Positions 1-14,112 of a stretch of DNA of 64,000 bases are shown in pieces (positions within the stretch are counted from its first letter, which is position 1; each line of letters opens with the position of its first letter). The notes beneath the pieces were generated by a model that was not told the origin of the DNA, made no database searches, and saw only the letters and a program-made list of their open reading frames with translations. This DNA comes from Tomocerus qinae (taxonomy: Eukaryota > Arthropoda > Collembola > Entomobryomorpha > Tomoceridae), in contig CM034547.1 in assembly GCA_020055645.1 (NCBI GenBank), positions 69,784,884 to 69,848,883 on the forward strand, written 5' to 3'. A program made the position numbers and the translations under genes.

Positions 1-2638
<2,638 letters not shown>

Positions 2639-3046
2639 CAATGCCAATTATGGTGCCCAGTTTAGTTAGGTTATACTTGGGAATGAGTCACTGTTCGTCT
2701 GTATTAACAAGTCTATTGCAATTGCATTACAACACGTCTCAAGAAAAGCAGTAATAATGATTAAGCACGTCCGTGTACGTGCATGAGAAGTATAGTAAGT
2801 GAAGTGAAGGGAATGTATGCGAAATAGTTGTTTTTTGTTCTATGCGTGTACGTTTTACATGATCATTTTTGTTTTATGCGTCTGACTATTAAGTTATTTT
2901 GTAAACAAAGTTGTCTTATACATTCTCAGTTTTATCTAATTCACACGAGTCCAATTTTCTGTGTGAAAATGGAAAGTTAAATTTCACCCTCCCTTACCCC
3001 ATGAGTTAGACTTGAATGTTTATGTTGCTTCTGTCATGATTGTAAT

Positions 3047-3052
3047 AATAAA
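3047..3052 (+). terminator. Candidate polyadenylation signal for the ABC transporter
   Basis: AATAAA lies about 410 bases after the transporter stop codon. In AT-rich DNA this hexamer is common, so the assignment is only positional. The stretch 2639-3498 between the two convergent genes otherwise looks like 3' untranslated sequence, with no other coding signal. Confidence 0.35.
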
Positions 3053-3498
3053 TAGCCAGGTAGACCAAGGGTCGGCTTTTAATGATGAAGGTTACAGGAG
3101 AATGTGTGTCAAATACGAAATATCGCTGCTAGTATTTTTCCTTAATTGGAATTGACAATGAATAAACATTTTACCTATGCAGATACTTATCGTAAAGTAA
3201 TAAGAGTGTGTCAATGTCATGCTATCTCAGCACTCAACGTCAACATGCACTCTCTTCCGTAACCTTCAAATTTTCTTTCTATAACCACCACTATGAAACA
3301 ACAAGAGCCAACAATACAGAAAGATTACAAGCCAAATAATTTCTGTATTACTGTTATAATTCAGTATTTTATTTTGCATTTTTGTGTTACAAATAAATAA
3401 AATGCTAGCGTTCGTTTAATAATATTCCAAATGGACAATTCACTTTCTGTTAAACCATGGGTAGGGAAATGGAATGTGTATAAACAGTTAACATATGT

Positions 3499-5439
3499 CT
3501 AATTGTCATGAGATGCAGCTTTCAGGACTATCCCTGCAAATTCGGTTCGTTTATCCGCATACACGTGATGACCACATTGAGTTAGCACCTAGTAAATACA
3601 ATTCCATGATTTAATTTTCGATGATGTCATCATAATATTCAACAAGAATTACTATGTACACTTTACATGGTGATCGACATAAGAGTTTGGTCGTTTCATC
3701 TTAATTTCTTCGGGAGAATAATGATCGACCCAAGAACGGTCTCCGTACATCAAAGTCATAGGAATGTCTTCTCGGAGTAAATGTACACGATGATGCATTG
3801 GAAACTTAGCCCATCCAAATCGAACCATCATGGCGTGAAATGCAGACTCTCCTCTGGAGTCACAACAAACTACGAATGAGATCACCAATAAATGAATTGA
3901 ATGTAAATATAGTCAACATACGTTGGCAATCTTGTGTTGCAATGGAAAATGTAGAGCGAGACTTTAGACGCTGCATCATCGAAGGAATCTTCGAAATTTT
4001 TTATTAAATCCGTTCTGATTTTTTGTAGAAGACGAGGTCCTGTAAATGACAAACGTATAAACACATACTGATTACTGATCATGACTATTTATTATTGACC
4101 AACACTACAATTTGTCTTTGTGAGGTTAATATGATCTACACTATTTAACTACTTACCAAAAGGCCCAGCTAATCTTATTGCCCAAAGTGGATTTAAGGGT
4201 TCCATTAAATGAATAAGGACTCTGTGATGTATTGGGATGTGGGCTATTTGAGTCAAATCCTCAGGAGGATCTTTAAACCCCCAGGGGTCGGCTAAAATTA
4301 AATGCTTAACTCTGAAAATTAAAATCAAGGCATCTGTAAAATTATTTACATTATAATGGCCATTAAGTAAAAATCGTTTGGACATTGGAATTCACCTGTC
4401 AGGAAACTTAATACTGAATGAAGTGGCAAGGAATCCTCCAAGACTGTGTCCTAGCAAAATAAACTTTTCTATTTGCATAGCTTTTCTCCATTTCTCAATA
4501 GAATTTACGAATTGATTTTCAGCTTCAATGGGGTCGCTACTAAAATTTGGCCGAGAGCTTTGCCCAAATCCTAAGAACATGGAGTGCAAATGTCACTCAT
4601 GAAATTGAAGTAAGTAATTGAATTTGGTTCTTACTAAAAGTGTGTGATGTATTTAATACTCATACTAAATAACTCACCGAGTAAATCGATGGCATACAAA
4701 GGTCTGTCCTTAGCAAAAACATCAAAATTCAAAGCCCATAAAGCGGACCCTGAAGCCAGTCCATGGAGCAGTATTAAAGGAACCTTTTCTGATTCGGTAT
4801 TAAAGCTCAGTGTCCAAATAAGCAGATCTTCTTCTGTGCCCATATCAGGACTTGGTCCAATGTTGACATAGGATGCTTTGTAAGGAGTCCTCACGCCTGA
4901 AACAAGCAACCATTAAAAGTTATTTGCAATAAAATTAAATCTGACTGAATCGAATTTCAGTATAAATAAGGTAAATCACTTACATGACATTAAACTTTTG
5001 GCAGCAGCTTTCAAAGTTGCTTTGGAAGAATAGCACCAGTACCAATAAAACCATCTGGAAAAGATTCACTTATAAATAAACATTTAGAAAATGAAAGATT
5101 TTTCAAATTACCATCTAAAAAACTTTTGGATAACCAAACAATAACAACTGACTGGATGTCCATCCTTTTTCATAATAACTGAATATTGCAAATGAATGGA
5201 ATTTAAGAACCATAAAGAACCTATAAGAAAATCTGTTCAAAAAAGTAACAATTTAGAAAGATCAGTGGAAAGTAATAGGAAGAGTTGATACATAACATAT
5301 CAAATGCTTGTCATACAAAAGTGATAGAAAATAAAATATACCCCATAGAGTCTTCAACTTCAGTCACATCGTTGTCTGCATCCTCCAGTTCTTCCGACTC
5401 AACTGAGGACTGTTCCTCCATTGTGTTCAAAGTGCTCAT
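3499..5439 (-). CDS. ABHD4: ABHD4/ABHD5-family alpha/beta hydrolase
   Basis: Eight exons on the minus strand: 5342-5439, 5054-4984, 4896-4678, 4570-4396, 4311-4157, 4039-3922, 3853-3667 and 3588-3499. They total 1113 nt (370 aa) with all phases matching. The N-terminus is acidic ([10 protein letters not shown]...), then a Trp/Tyr-rich membrane-contacting stretch ([12 protein letters not shown]) like that of ABHD5. The hydrolase fold has LLHG, nucleophile elbow GHSLGG with Ser at about 172, Asp in YGDRSWVD (about 317 or 322), and His in GHHVYAD at about 349. A complete triad fits ABHD4, an N-acyl-phospholipid lipase, rather than vertebrate ABHD5/CGI-58, which lacks the Ser and acts as a lipase co-activator. 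Vertebrates split these roles; a single invertebrate gene could be pro-orthologous to both. An upstream in-frame alternative start exists at the seventh codon. Confidence 0.92.
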
Positions 5440-6229
5440 AACTGGTAATTTAATTGATGTGTTCAGTTCAAATTAACTTATACGTTGAGAGTTTTGAAAA
5501 GTATTCCAATCGACAATGCAAAATGAAATAATAGATCACCTACAACTTTGACTTGAGTGAGCTGGGTAGTAGTTAGTACCTAAGAGAGAAAAATAATCCA
5601 CTAATAATTTAAGATAATTAGTTGACAGAACAGTTCAATTCACAAATCACAGAATAATATTCTCATTTCTCGCTTCAAGAGAATCATTTCTGATTACAGA
5701 ACATGATCCATGATGCTGCTTGATGCTTGACACATGCATTTACATAGATTTAGTCTTCAGTTCACGTGGATACACGGATGTAATATTATTATAGAGTTTA
5801 TAGAAACCATGCCAAGGTCAAATAAATGTCCTAAAGAGACATCCATGTCTCATGATGACTCCAAGATGCCTCGAATTTGTCACTCTATAGTAACGCATTT
5901 GTTTAAGGTTCAGGTATTTTTAAAATACGGGGAAATTCATTAAAAAAGGTCAAGTAAAGGTTACGGGGAAGTACGTTGGAAAATTTTAAAATTTTGCCTA
6001 TGGTTGCGAGGTATTACCATTTTTTCCATAAAAACATTAATATCTCAAAACCGGAAGTAAAAATGTTGACTATTCCAACGTACTTGGTTAAAACAACCTT
6101 TTCTGCATTTTTAGAGACCAAGCTTGTCTTTCTACGACCAGCATACTCGGATGAGTTACACGTTTCCAAAAAAAGTTTAGGGCTAATTTGATAGTCTAGG
6201 TCAAGCCACGTGACTTGGTAACCGGGACT
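5440..6229. other. Gene-free stretch upstream of the hydrolase gene
   Basis: This is the 5' flank of the ABHD-type gene. Open frames here are short, use no recognisable domain and lack splice partners. Nothing could be assigned. Confidence 0.4.
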
Positions 6230-6442
6230 CCTCCATTACAAGGTGGAGACATACAGGGGGTTCCCCGGATTTTTGCACCCAATTCGTATTCTACTAACTA
6301 CCACGGAGAGGTAAGCACCCAAACCAAATAACCATGGTTACTTTCGGCTTGGGTGCTTAATTCTCTGTGGCAGTATAGGTAGAATTCGAATTGGGTGCAA
6401 ACTCGGAGAATATGCTTCTATGTCTTCACCTTGTAATGGAGG
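6230..6442. repeat. Foldback element, about 213 bp
   Basis: The left end (CCTCCATTACAAGGTGGAGA) is the near-exact reverse complement of the right end (CTTCACCTTGTAATGGAGG). Inner matching pairs follow: GCACCCAATTCG with CGAATTGGGTGC, and AAGCACCCAA with TTGGGTGCTTA around the centre. The whole stretch can therefore fold into one long imperfect hairpin. No coding capacity and no convincing target-site duplication was found. It is probably a miniature inverted-repeat element (MITE). Confidence 0.75.
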
Positions 6443-6704
6443 CATCTTGGATGACTCCATGTAAAAGTTAACGCTAATAAATAAAATCTAATCTAACATG
6501 ACATTATACTACTACATCATACTAAATAAAGCCTACCTTTCGAAATTGAGTCATGCATGGACTAGTAACAAATAATCTTTATCACTATAATATAAAAATA
6601 TTTATACTATGTGAGTATCTTCAATCTTGTATTCATTCATGTATGCTTGAACGTATCGCCTAATTTGCATACATATTTTGTACTTCACGTTCACTCTGCT
6701 CTGC

Positions 6705-7078
6705 AGGCACGTATCCAGGAATTTGACCAAGGGGGGGAGCACGTTTCTTTAGATTTTTGACCTTTTTTGATTGAAAAAATATCTTTTCTCAGGATTAGGA
6801 CGCCCTTTTGCTTGTACCCTTTAAATACGTGCTTACTGCTAGGGTTCAAGCACGTATGCAGAACTGAGTTTCGGAGGGGGCTAGATTTCCAATAGATATT
6901 TTAAGTATATATATTCGCGCGTAGGGCGAAAATTTTTGGCATTTTTTGAAGGAAATGAGTTAAAAATGGCCTAAAATGGCAAATAATCGCGCGGAGCGCG
7001 AAATTTTTTGCTATGTTGCGAAAAAAATTCCGTTTTTCTTGGATTCCGAAAGCCCATCTCTAAATACGTCCTTGCTGG
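6705..7078. repeat. CG-palindrome interspersed repeats (two adjacent pieces)
   Basis: The first piece begins with CACGTATCCAGG and a poly-G run. The second carries TTCGCGCG..GCGAA-type self-complementary blocks, then TTTTTCTTGGATTC and an end near AAATACGTCC. Related copies lie at about 23785-24015, 28340-28575 and 38190-38400. The CG-rich hairpin blocks stand out from the AT-rich surroundings. Family unknown; non-coding. Confidence 0.65.
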
Positions 7079-7859
7079 GGTTAACAAGTTAACATTATCT
7101 TTCGAAATAACGGAAGTGATGATCTACTAAAAACCTTTATGACCTAATAATTTATTTGCGATAAAATAAATTAAATAAATTAAATTATAAACAGGAGTAA
7201 AAGTCCTGTCTGGCAATTCATAAATAAAACTAAAGATAAATACAATGAAAGAAAACAAATTAAATAATTAAATATTGTGATATCCCAAAGTATTGGCCTG
7301 TTTTTCTTTACAATCGCAAACAAAGTATATAGTTTTACCGTAAAAGTATTTGTCTAGTACTAAACCCTATATTTGCCTTGCAAATGGGTCTAGACCAAGG
7401 TGAGCTAAATTTCTATAGCAATACATTTATCGTAAATACACAGGTGTGGAAAGGACTATATATGTACGTTTGCCTCGAAAAGGGGGACAAGTCGATTATG
7501 ATATTTGCAAATTTTGAAAATGTTGCTATGCGTTAAGCATTTTGCAAAAAATTATTGATTTTCAAGGGTTTCTGACTTGGAAATATATCATTCTCACCTA
7601 GGATATTAATACCACCAATGATTCTTCAATATCTATTTTGAGCAAATCTGTTGTTATCTAGTGCTACTTGTCAGGGACCTCTGTTCCCGTTTCTCCGTAG
7701 ATAGTAAATTTCAGAATTGCAAAATATTTAGCCTTACGGTCCTTGTCCTTTTATAGATTACGCATACGGAATAATAAACTAACTGCAAGTCCTAACAGAA
7801 AGCTCGCCAGACTAAAGGGATGCGTGACCGTGATAGGTGAATAGTGGAATTAGATTAAA

Positions 7860-8190
7860 CTTGACAGAATAATGACTATGAAAATGAAGAAAATTTGAAG
7901 GTAGATTAAAAATGACTATAAAAATGAACAAAAATTGAAAGTAGATTAATAATGACTATGAAAATGAACAAAATTGAAGGTAGATTAATAATTACTATGA
8001 AAATGAATAAAACTTGAAGGTAGATTAATAATAACATCAATGGAGCAGAAATTAAAAGTAAATAATATTGAAAATCAAAATGAAATGAATTTTAAAGTAG
8101 ATTAATATTGACTATAAACAGGCGAGCTAAAATTATATGAAATTGAAAGTAGATCGACATTAACTATCAAAATGAACAGAAACTAAAAGG
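7860..8190. repeat. Degenerate tandem repeat, units of about 45-50 bp
   Basis: The recurring motif is GAAGGTAGATTAATAATGACTATGAAAATGAA with variants, seen about six times before it fades. Copies near 7900-8020 are the best conserved. Non-coding. Confidence 0.7.
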
Positions 8191-9318
8191 AAATTATTGA
8201 TTACGAAAACCAACAAATTTAAGCAAATTAAAGGAACAGTGATATTGAGTATTAAAATCAAAAAAACAAAATGAGTTACTATTGACAATCAAAATTAAAT
8301 CCCACTAACAAAGTCAGAAGAAACAGTTAATGTTTCATTTCGTTCTTATGACGATTTTAGTCGCTTTACTACAAAATATCACTTGAACTTTTCAATGCCC
8401 ATTTTTCCCTTTGACTATCAAAATGAAGACAAAGTAAGTGCTCGGTATCTCGGCAACCTATGGACCGATTTTGACCAAAATCTATATAGTTTGTTATAGG
8501 TCTACATGTTTCAGCCAAGTTTGATTAAAATCCGTAATGTTCAAGAATTATGGTGTTAACAAACGAAAGGTGAGAGTGCTGTACTATTAGCTATAGTTTA
8601 CTTTTGGGGATCTAAAATGATTCAAAATGCTTGGTAACAACAGCGTGTTCTTTAAAAAATTATTTGACTCTTTATACCCTGAATGGGGAAGTTGCTATTA
8701 ATTACCAGTAATGTAAAATAGCAATAGTTAAAACTTTTTTGGAGAAAATTGGAGTGAACACTGGACCGAAAAACACAGATTGGTACCATCTGAAAGGAAA
8801 TAATCTCCGTTACAATTTCCTACCGAATTTTGATGTTATTGCTTAGTTTTGGAGTAATTTAATATTTGATCACCTAAAAACCAAAAAGGTAACATATTGA
8901 ATACTGACAGTAAAACAGCAAATACTAACATCAAAATCCGGTAAGAAAATTTGTAGATGAGAATTATTGTTTTCGGACTGTACCAATTGTGTGGTTTTCG
9001 GTTAAATAATATTCTAAAATTCTCACCAGATTTGCTAAAAAAGATAATGGGCAATGTGATGGTAGGGGCATGGTTTGAGTAACCATGCACTCGTATACGT
9101 TATAATATACAACAATTACAAAATTAAATTAACCCAATTTTTTTAAAGCGACAGTTTGTTGGTGAAAACCAAGGAATATAGAATAAAATATTATAAAAAG
9201 GAATGGCAGATTATTCGATTTATTGGGGGTTCGGAACAAGTGAAAATGTGTGGAAAATTTTCATGACTACAGCCGATCCCTAATTCCCCCCACTTGGGGA
9301 TCCCTATTTAAATACACA

Positions 9319-9342
9319 CTCGCCAATGACGTCATTGGCGAG
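9319..9342. promoter_or_regulatory. Perfect 24-bp palindrome with a CRE/ATF core
   Basis: The 12-base half CTCGCCAATGAC is followed directly by its exact reverse complement, so TGACGTCA (the consensus CREB/ATF site) sits at the dyad centre, and ATTGGC/GCCAAT on each side resembles a CCAAT box. No gene starts nearby, so function is unproven. It may instead be part of a foldback element. Confidence 0.45.
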
Positions 9343-11395
9343 CTCTTCCCACCCACTTTTAATTTTTTCATTTTTCCATAGGGATCTGTCTCGGGTTGTG
9401 GAAAACCGAAACCCTGTGTCAATTTACTCTAAAAAATACCCTAGTTACGTAATTAAAAATATCATAATCGACTTGTCTCCCTTTTCGACGAATTCGTTTG
9501 AAATGATACGGACAAACTCTGGGACGGATCGTCCCAGCTCATGGTACCAATCCATATTCAGATAGGAACTCATTTTCATTCTAATGATCATAGGGATGCC
9601 ATACAAATTGATAGTCATTCAATTTCCAAATTAATTTGAAGTACTTAATACCTATGTATCGAGATTAACGTAAAATTTGTGTATAAGCAAAACAAGCGTC
9701 ACTATAGAAATTTAGCCCATCTTGGTCTAGACAGTTTAGCTTTAAAAAATCGGATCGGTTTTGTAATGATATTCATTACAAAATATCCATGGTTATTAAA
9801 ATAAATAATAAATCACAACACAGTATTTCATTTCAAAATTTTATATGATTTTCACGAACATTCTCAGGGAGAATACTTATTGCAACATTTGACTTCTGCA
9901 TTACAGTCCTTTGATATCAGTATACATTACATACCTTTTAGCATATCATGTTAATACCACCATCCTAAGCTACACTTATCATATCATATCATACTACTCC
10001 ACTGACTCCACTCTATGAATAATACAAGTTATAATTATTGATTTCTAAAAGTACACTTTTCAGTAACAATCTCTGTCTCTAATGGAGACAACAAAGTGTC
10101 AATATTGTCACCCAAGAGCAATACCCGACAGTCTCCAATCAATTGCAGCCGACAAAAGACTTCCGCTCCTTAGCTTTGTTAAGGCTGGCTCTACGGGTTT
10201 TCACGTTTTACTAAATACTGCTCACTCTCGCACCGTAGAGCAACATAAAACATGAACTCCCCATAATTTCATGTTATAGTAGGTAGTATTCTATTTTATA
10301 ACCACCGTTTTAGATAGAGCAATAAATTTACCTGCCTATATATCTATGTATGTAACTATGTGTAGTAGGGTGAAAAGCGGGAACAAGTAAATATTTGTAA
10401 TTTTGAAACAAATAAATATTTGTATGTCCAATACGCATGATCATTGCATACCTTTCGAAATTGAGTCCTTCTCTGGCTGGGGGCTACTATATTGTATAAT
10501 ACCTACTCTGTTTTGTTCCGTGTCACAAAATGAATCAATTTTTATACCACATAATATTGAACATTTAAAACCACCTTGTTACAAAAACATTATGCTCATT
10601 ATTTTATTACGTACACATTATGCTAAGCATATTGTAACATTTTGGGTATTATAACTGGCAAGCGCAATCACAAATGAGCCCCAAAACTTTTCATTTCAGG
10701 TTTTCCTATTTGCTGTTGGTAATAGAGTGACATCCTAATCAATGATGTCAATCCTCTCATCTAATATCTGAAAATCGTGATTTGACCTTTTGGGGTCACT
10801 TTTGGGGATTTTGTAAAGATACCAAAAAGAAAGAGAAGAAAAATATCTAGTGAACCTAGAGCTTACTTTTCTCAATTACATCATTAGTAACGACTGCCGA
10901 ATACTGCCGATGTAATGTATCTGTCTCACAGGCTCTTTTGCATGTATTAACTTTTGCAGAAAATGACTCAACTTTTTATTTTCAAAAATCAATAAATACT
11001 ATTTTACTTCCGTTTAAAAAAATTCTAAGGACTAGGTTCACTAGATAATAAGTCGAAAAATCTTCAATTTCAAATTTGGGTCGGTACACCTTGCTTGTGG
11101 TAATGGAGGTAGGAGGATTTTGCGAAACGTAATGGAAACCCGTAAAACCAACCTTAGCAACCACATTTTGTTTCTAAGTAAAATGAGCCCAATCCCACAT
11201 AAATGGCGATAAAGAACCTATTCTTCGCAACAATTTAGCTACTCAGTCGGGGGTGTCTACAAACATACGTTTAAAAATTGATGCCGTCATTGGAAAATTC
11301 CCCATTTTCCATGGAATATTTTGGTTTCGACTTTTATAATCTCTAACCTAATAAAATTTAAACAACCAAAAAGTTATTGACTGTATTTTTATTAG

Positions 11396-11616
11396 GTTAT
11401 GTCAGTAGAGTCATAAGTAAGGTAGGATAGAGTGGAAGTTTCGTTTGTTTACTTTTACTGGCAGAAATACCCGCGAACATTATTATATATATAAACTCCA
11501 CAGTCTATAGGTATATCTACATCCTTTCGCGGGGATTTCTACCACAAAAGTTATAACACAGAGTGAATGTAAACTTCCACTCTATCCTACCTTACTTATG
11601 ACTCTACTGTTATGTC
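11396..11616. mobile_element. MITE with long perfect TIRs and 8-bp target duplication
   Basis: The element proper is 11404-11608 (205 bp). The left end AGTAGAGTCATAAGTAAGGT and the following bases are matched exactly by the reverse complement at the right end over about 36-38 bp. Direct repeats GTTATGTC at 11396-11403 and 11609-11616 are identical. An 8-bp duplication suggests mobilisation by a hAT-like transposase. It codes for nothing. Near-identical ends and an exact duplication indicate a recent insertion. Confidence 0.9.
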
Positions 11617-12096
11617 AGAGAAAGACGAAAATAGTGACGGGTAGTATATTAAGTGACTTTAGGTTTTATTTTATCAACTGGCCAAATTATTTAAAAGTAT
11701 GCTTAGTAAACACCCGAAACTCTATTGGTAGATGTCCGACAATCAAGGTATGGGTTAGTTTTTTACCCATCCATATCCCTTTGATACCGGTTAACGACGA
11801 CTAGTCCATTAGGCCCTCCTTTTTTCAGCGAGTTTTATTCTTTTTAAAGTGATTTACAGTGCCAATGCCACCCTATTTGCTTAGCTATAGTTAACAGGCG
11901 ACATTAACGTCACATTTGGCGTTCAATTTTATCCGACCAAAACCGTAATATATACTGATATCAAACGACTGTAATGCAGAAGTCAAATGTTGCAATAAAT
12001 ATTCCCCCTGAGAATGTTCATGAAAATCATATAAAATTTTGAAATGAAATACTGTATTGTGATTTATTATTTATTATATCTCTTTTCATATTTGAT

Positions 12097-12250
12097 GTTT
12101 TGCTCTTTTTCTGCAGCCAGTTTGGATAGAAAAACTGGGTGCAGGCCAAGGGGGGATCAGTGGCTGTATCCATGATCGCGGGATTTTTCACAGCTAAAAG
12201 TCAACTGAATGCACCCAAATCTCAAACTGGCTGCAGAAAGAGAGCAAAAC
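12097..12250. repeat. Short foldback element inserted in the 12-kb inverted arm
   Basis: The left end GTTTTGCTCTTTTTCTGCAG is mirrored by CTGCAGAAAGAGAGCAAAAC at the right end, with a second pair GGGTGCA/TGCACCC inside. It lies within about 12079-12290, a stretch missing from the otherwise matching arm at 9725-9930, so it was inserted after that arm was duplicated. Confidence 0.75.
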
Positions 12251-12400
12251 ATTCTACTGTCTTCACCCTATAACGTTCGAGTCACCCTGATAATAACCAT
12301 GGATAATTTGTAATGAATATCATTACAAAACTGACCCGATTTTTTAAAGCTAAACTGTCTAGACCCATTTGCAAGGCAAATATAGGGTTTAGTACTGGAC

Positions 12401-14112
12401 AATAAAAGTCTAAAATATTCATATCATTCTGACTCATGCATGCACCGTGTATGAGACGAGATAATATACTTTTGATTGAACACTATTTAGAAATGACTCT
12501 TCTATGAATGGTACAATGCAGTGTGAAAGAACTACAGCTGATATGCACTTAATTCCTCCTCTTTTTATCGAATCAATGAATTGAGTTCATGACATCAAGT
12601 CAGATTCAAAAAATTGTAATGATAATAATATTATTTTATCTGTATGAATCAACTGGTACCACCACAACACTATTTATTTTATATTTACGGGGTAGGGGAT
12701 GAGTAACAGATAGACATTTATTTGTTTGGTATAAAAATTCGTTTCGAGAAACCAAAAAGTATGTTATTGAGCAGACACTAAGACACTTAATAATGTAGCT
12801 TTACATGGATTGTACTTACAGAAGTATTTTGTTGATGTTGATATTTAAATTCTAAAGTGCCGTGGAGTGGACTGGTGAATAGTTGTTCGGTAGACCCATG
12901 GCAAATGGTTTAAGCATGCTTAAGTTAAAGTAAGCAGAGCAGAGGTCATTCATCTCTCAAACTTGACTATGACTACGAGCACGAATATCACAAATCTGTT
13001 GTGCCTGCAGCCTATCTCTATCTTGCCTTTCTGCTCTACATATTACGCTAACCACAATCATGCTACATGGCTACACATAATACACTCTTGTACCGTATTA
13101 TTATTGTCATAATGTTAATTATGTCAGCATGTATGTTACATTTATATCCAAACAGAAAAATGAACTTCAGAAGACGAACGCTAATAATAATCCAATTGAA
13201 TCTGATTGTAAATCGACAGATTGGGTAGAAAATCGATTTTTGCAAACAATATTTTTTATTAACCAATAATTAAATAGGACCTTATCCTCTCAACATTAAT
13301 ACTTCGTTATCTTTACGATTGCATATCATCAAGGGAATACAAGCAACATTTTCAATGACAGCTATTAACCCACAAGTATTTGTTATGTAATATGTTATCC
13401 CAGTTTGGAATCGGATAAGCACTTTCATTATTATTTAAGCTTCCTACTTTGAATCTTTGATTTGGTGTTCAGGGCTATTTTTTGGGGGCCATCATTTTTT
13501 ACTTACTATTATTAAATACTACAGGTAATAGAAAGAAAATATTTGAAAATATAATAGCTACAGTAGTGCCATTATAAATATACGGCGAATTTCATTTACA
13601 AATGGTGAAATTAATCATGAAATAGTGAGAATACCTAAAATATAATAGATTCATTGATAATGATAACCATATTATATTTTGATATATTGAAGTTAAAGAT
13701 ATTCGGAAAAACAAAGTTAACAAAATCATATTATAAAATTCTTTACTCTCTTTCGTATAGATGTCTGTGAAAACGTGTATATCCAAAACTAGGACGTCTG
13801 TCTTCAAAACGTGTTATAAAAGATTAAACGGCATTTTTATAGCATCTAAAAAATCTTTAATCATTACAGATCAGCAGATTACGTCTCTATTAATTAAACG
13901 AGGTTAAATGAATAAACTAATAGTCAATAGCTGAAAAAGTGTCTTTCGATGGTGATCCTTGAGGATACTCTACTACTTTTCATTGCATCATGGTACATGA
14001 GGAACGCTACTCTATGGAATATTATCGATATCTTAAATCAATTGATTGAACTCTGATTAGAAGGTGGCATATTGGATCGCTTTCTGGCTTTTTTCGCGAA
14101 CAACAAAGAATT
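12401..14112. other. Gene-free AT-rich spacer
   Basis: This is sequence downstream of NUDCD1. Open frames are short and of low-complexity AT-rich composition; no repeat family or gene was recognised. Confidence 0.4.

Larger units (their letters stand above)
7352..12400. repeat. Pair of 44-bp inverted repeats bracketing a 5-kb repeat mosaic
   Basis: Positions 7352-7395 (GTCTAGTACTAAACCCTATA...) match the reverse complement of 12357-12400 with one difference in 44. Between them is a second inverted pair: 9725-9930 is about 90% or more identical to the reverse complement of 11945-12364, the latter interrupted by an insertion. A third partial match links 7386-7420 with 9700-9735 in inverted orientation. 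No transposase was recognised inside. This may be one large non-autonomous element or several nested foldback elements of one family. Confidence 0.6.

Noticed and set aside
8450-9300. Possible gene around the frame at 8836-9090 (minus)
   Set aside because: Hydrophobic AT-driven composition, no splice partners and no family resemblance.
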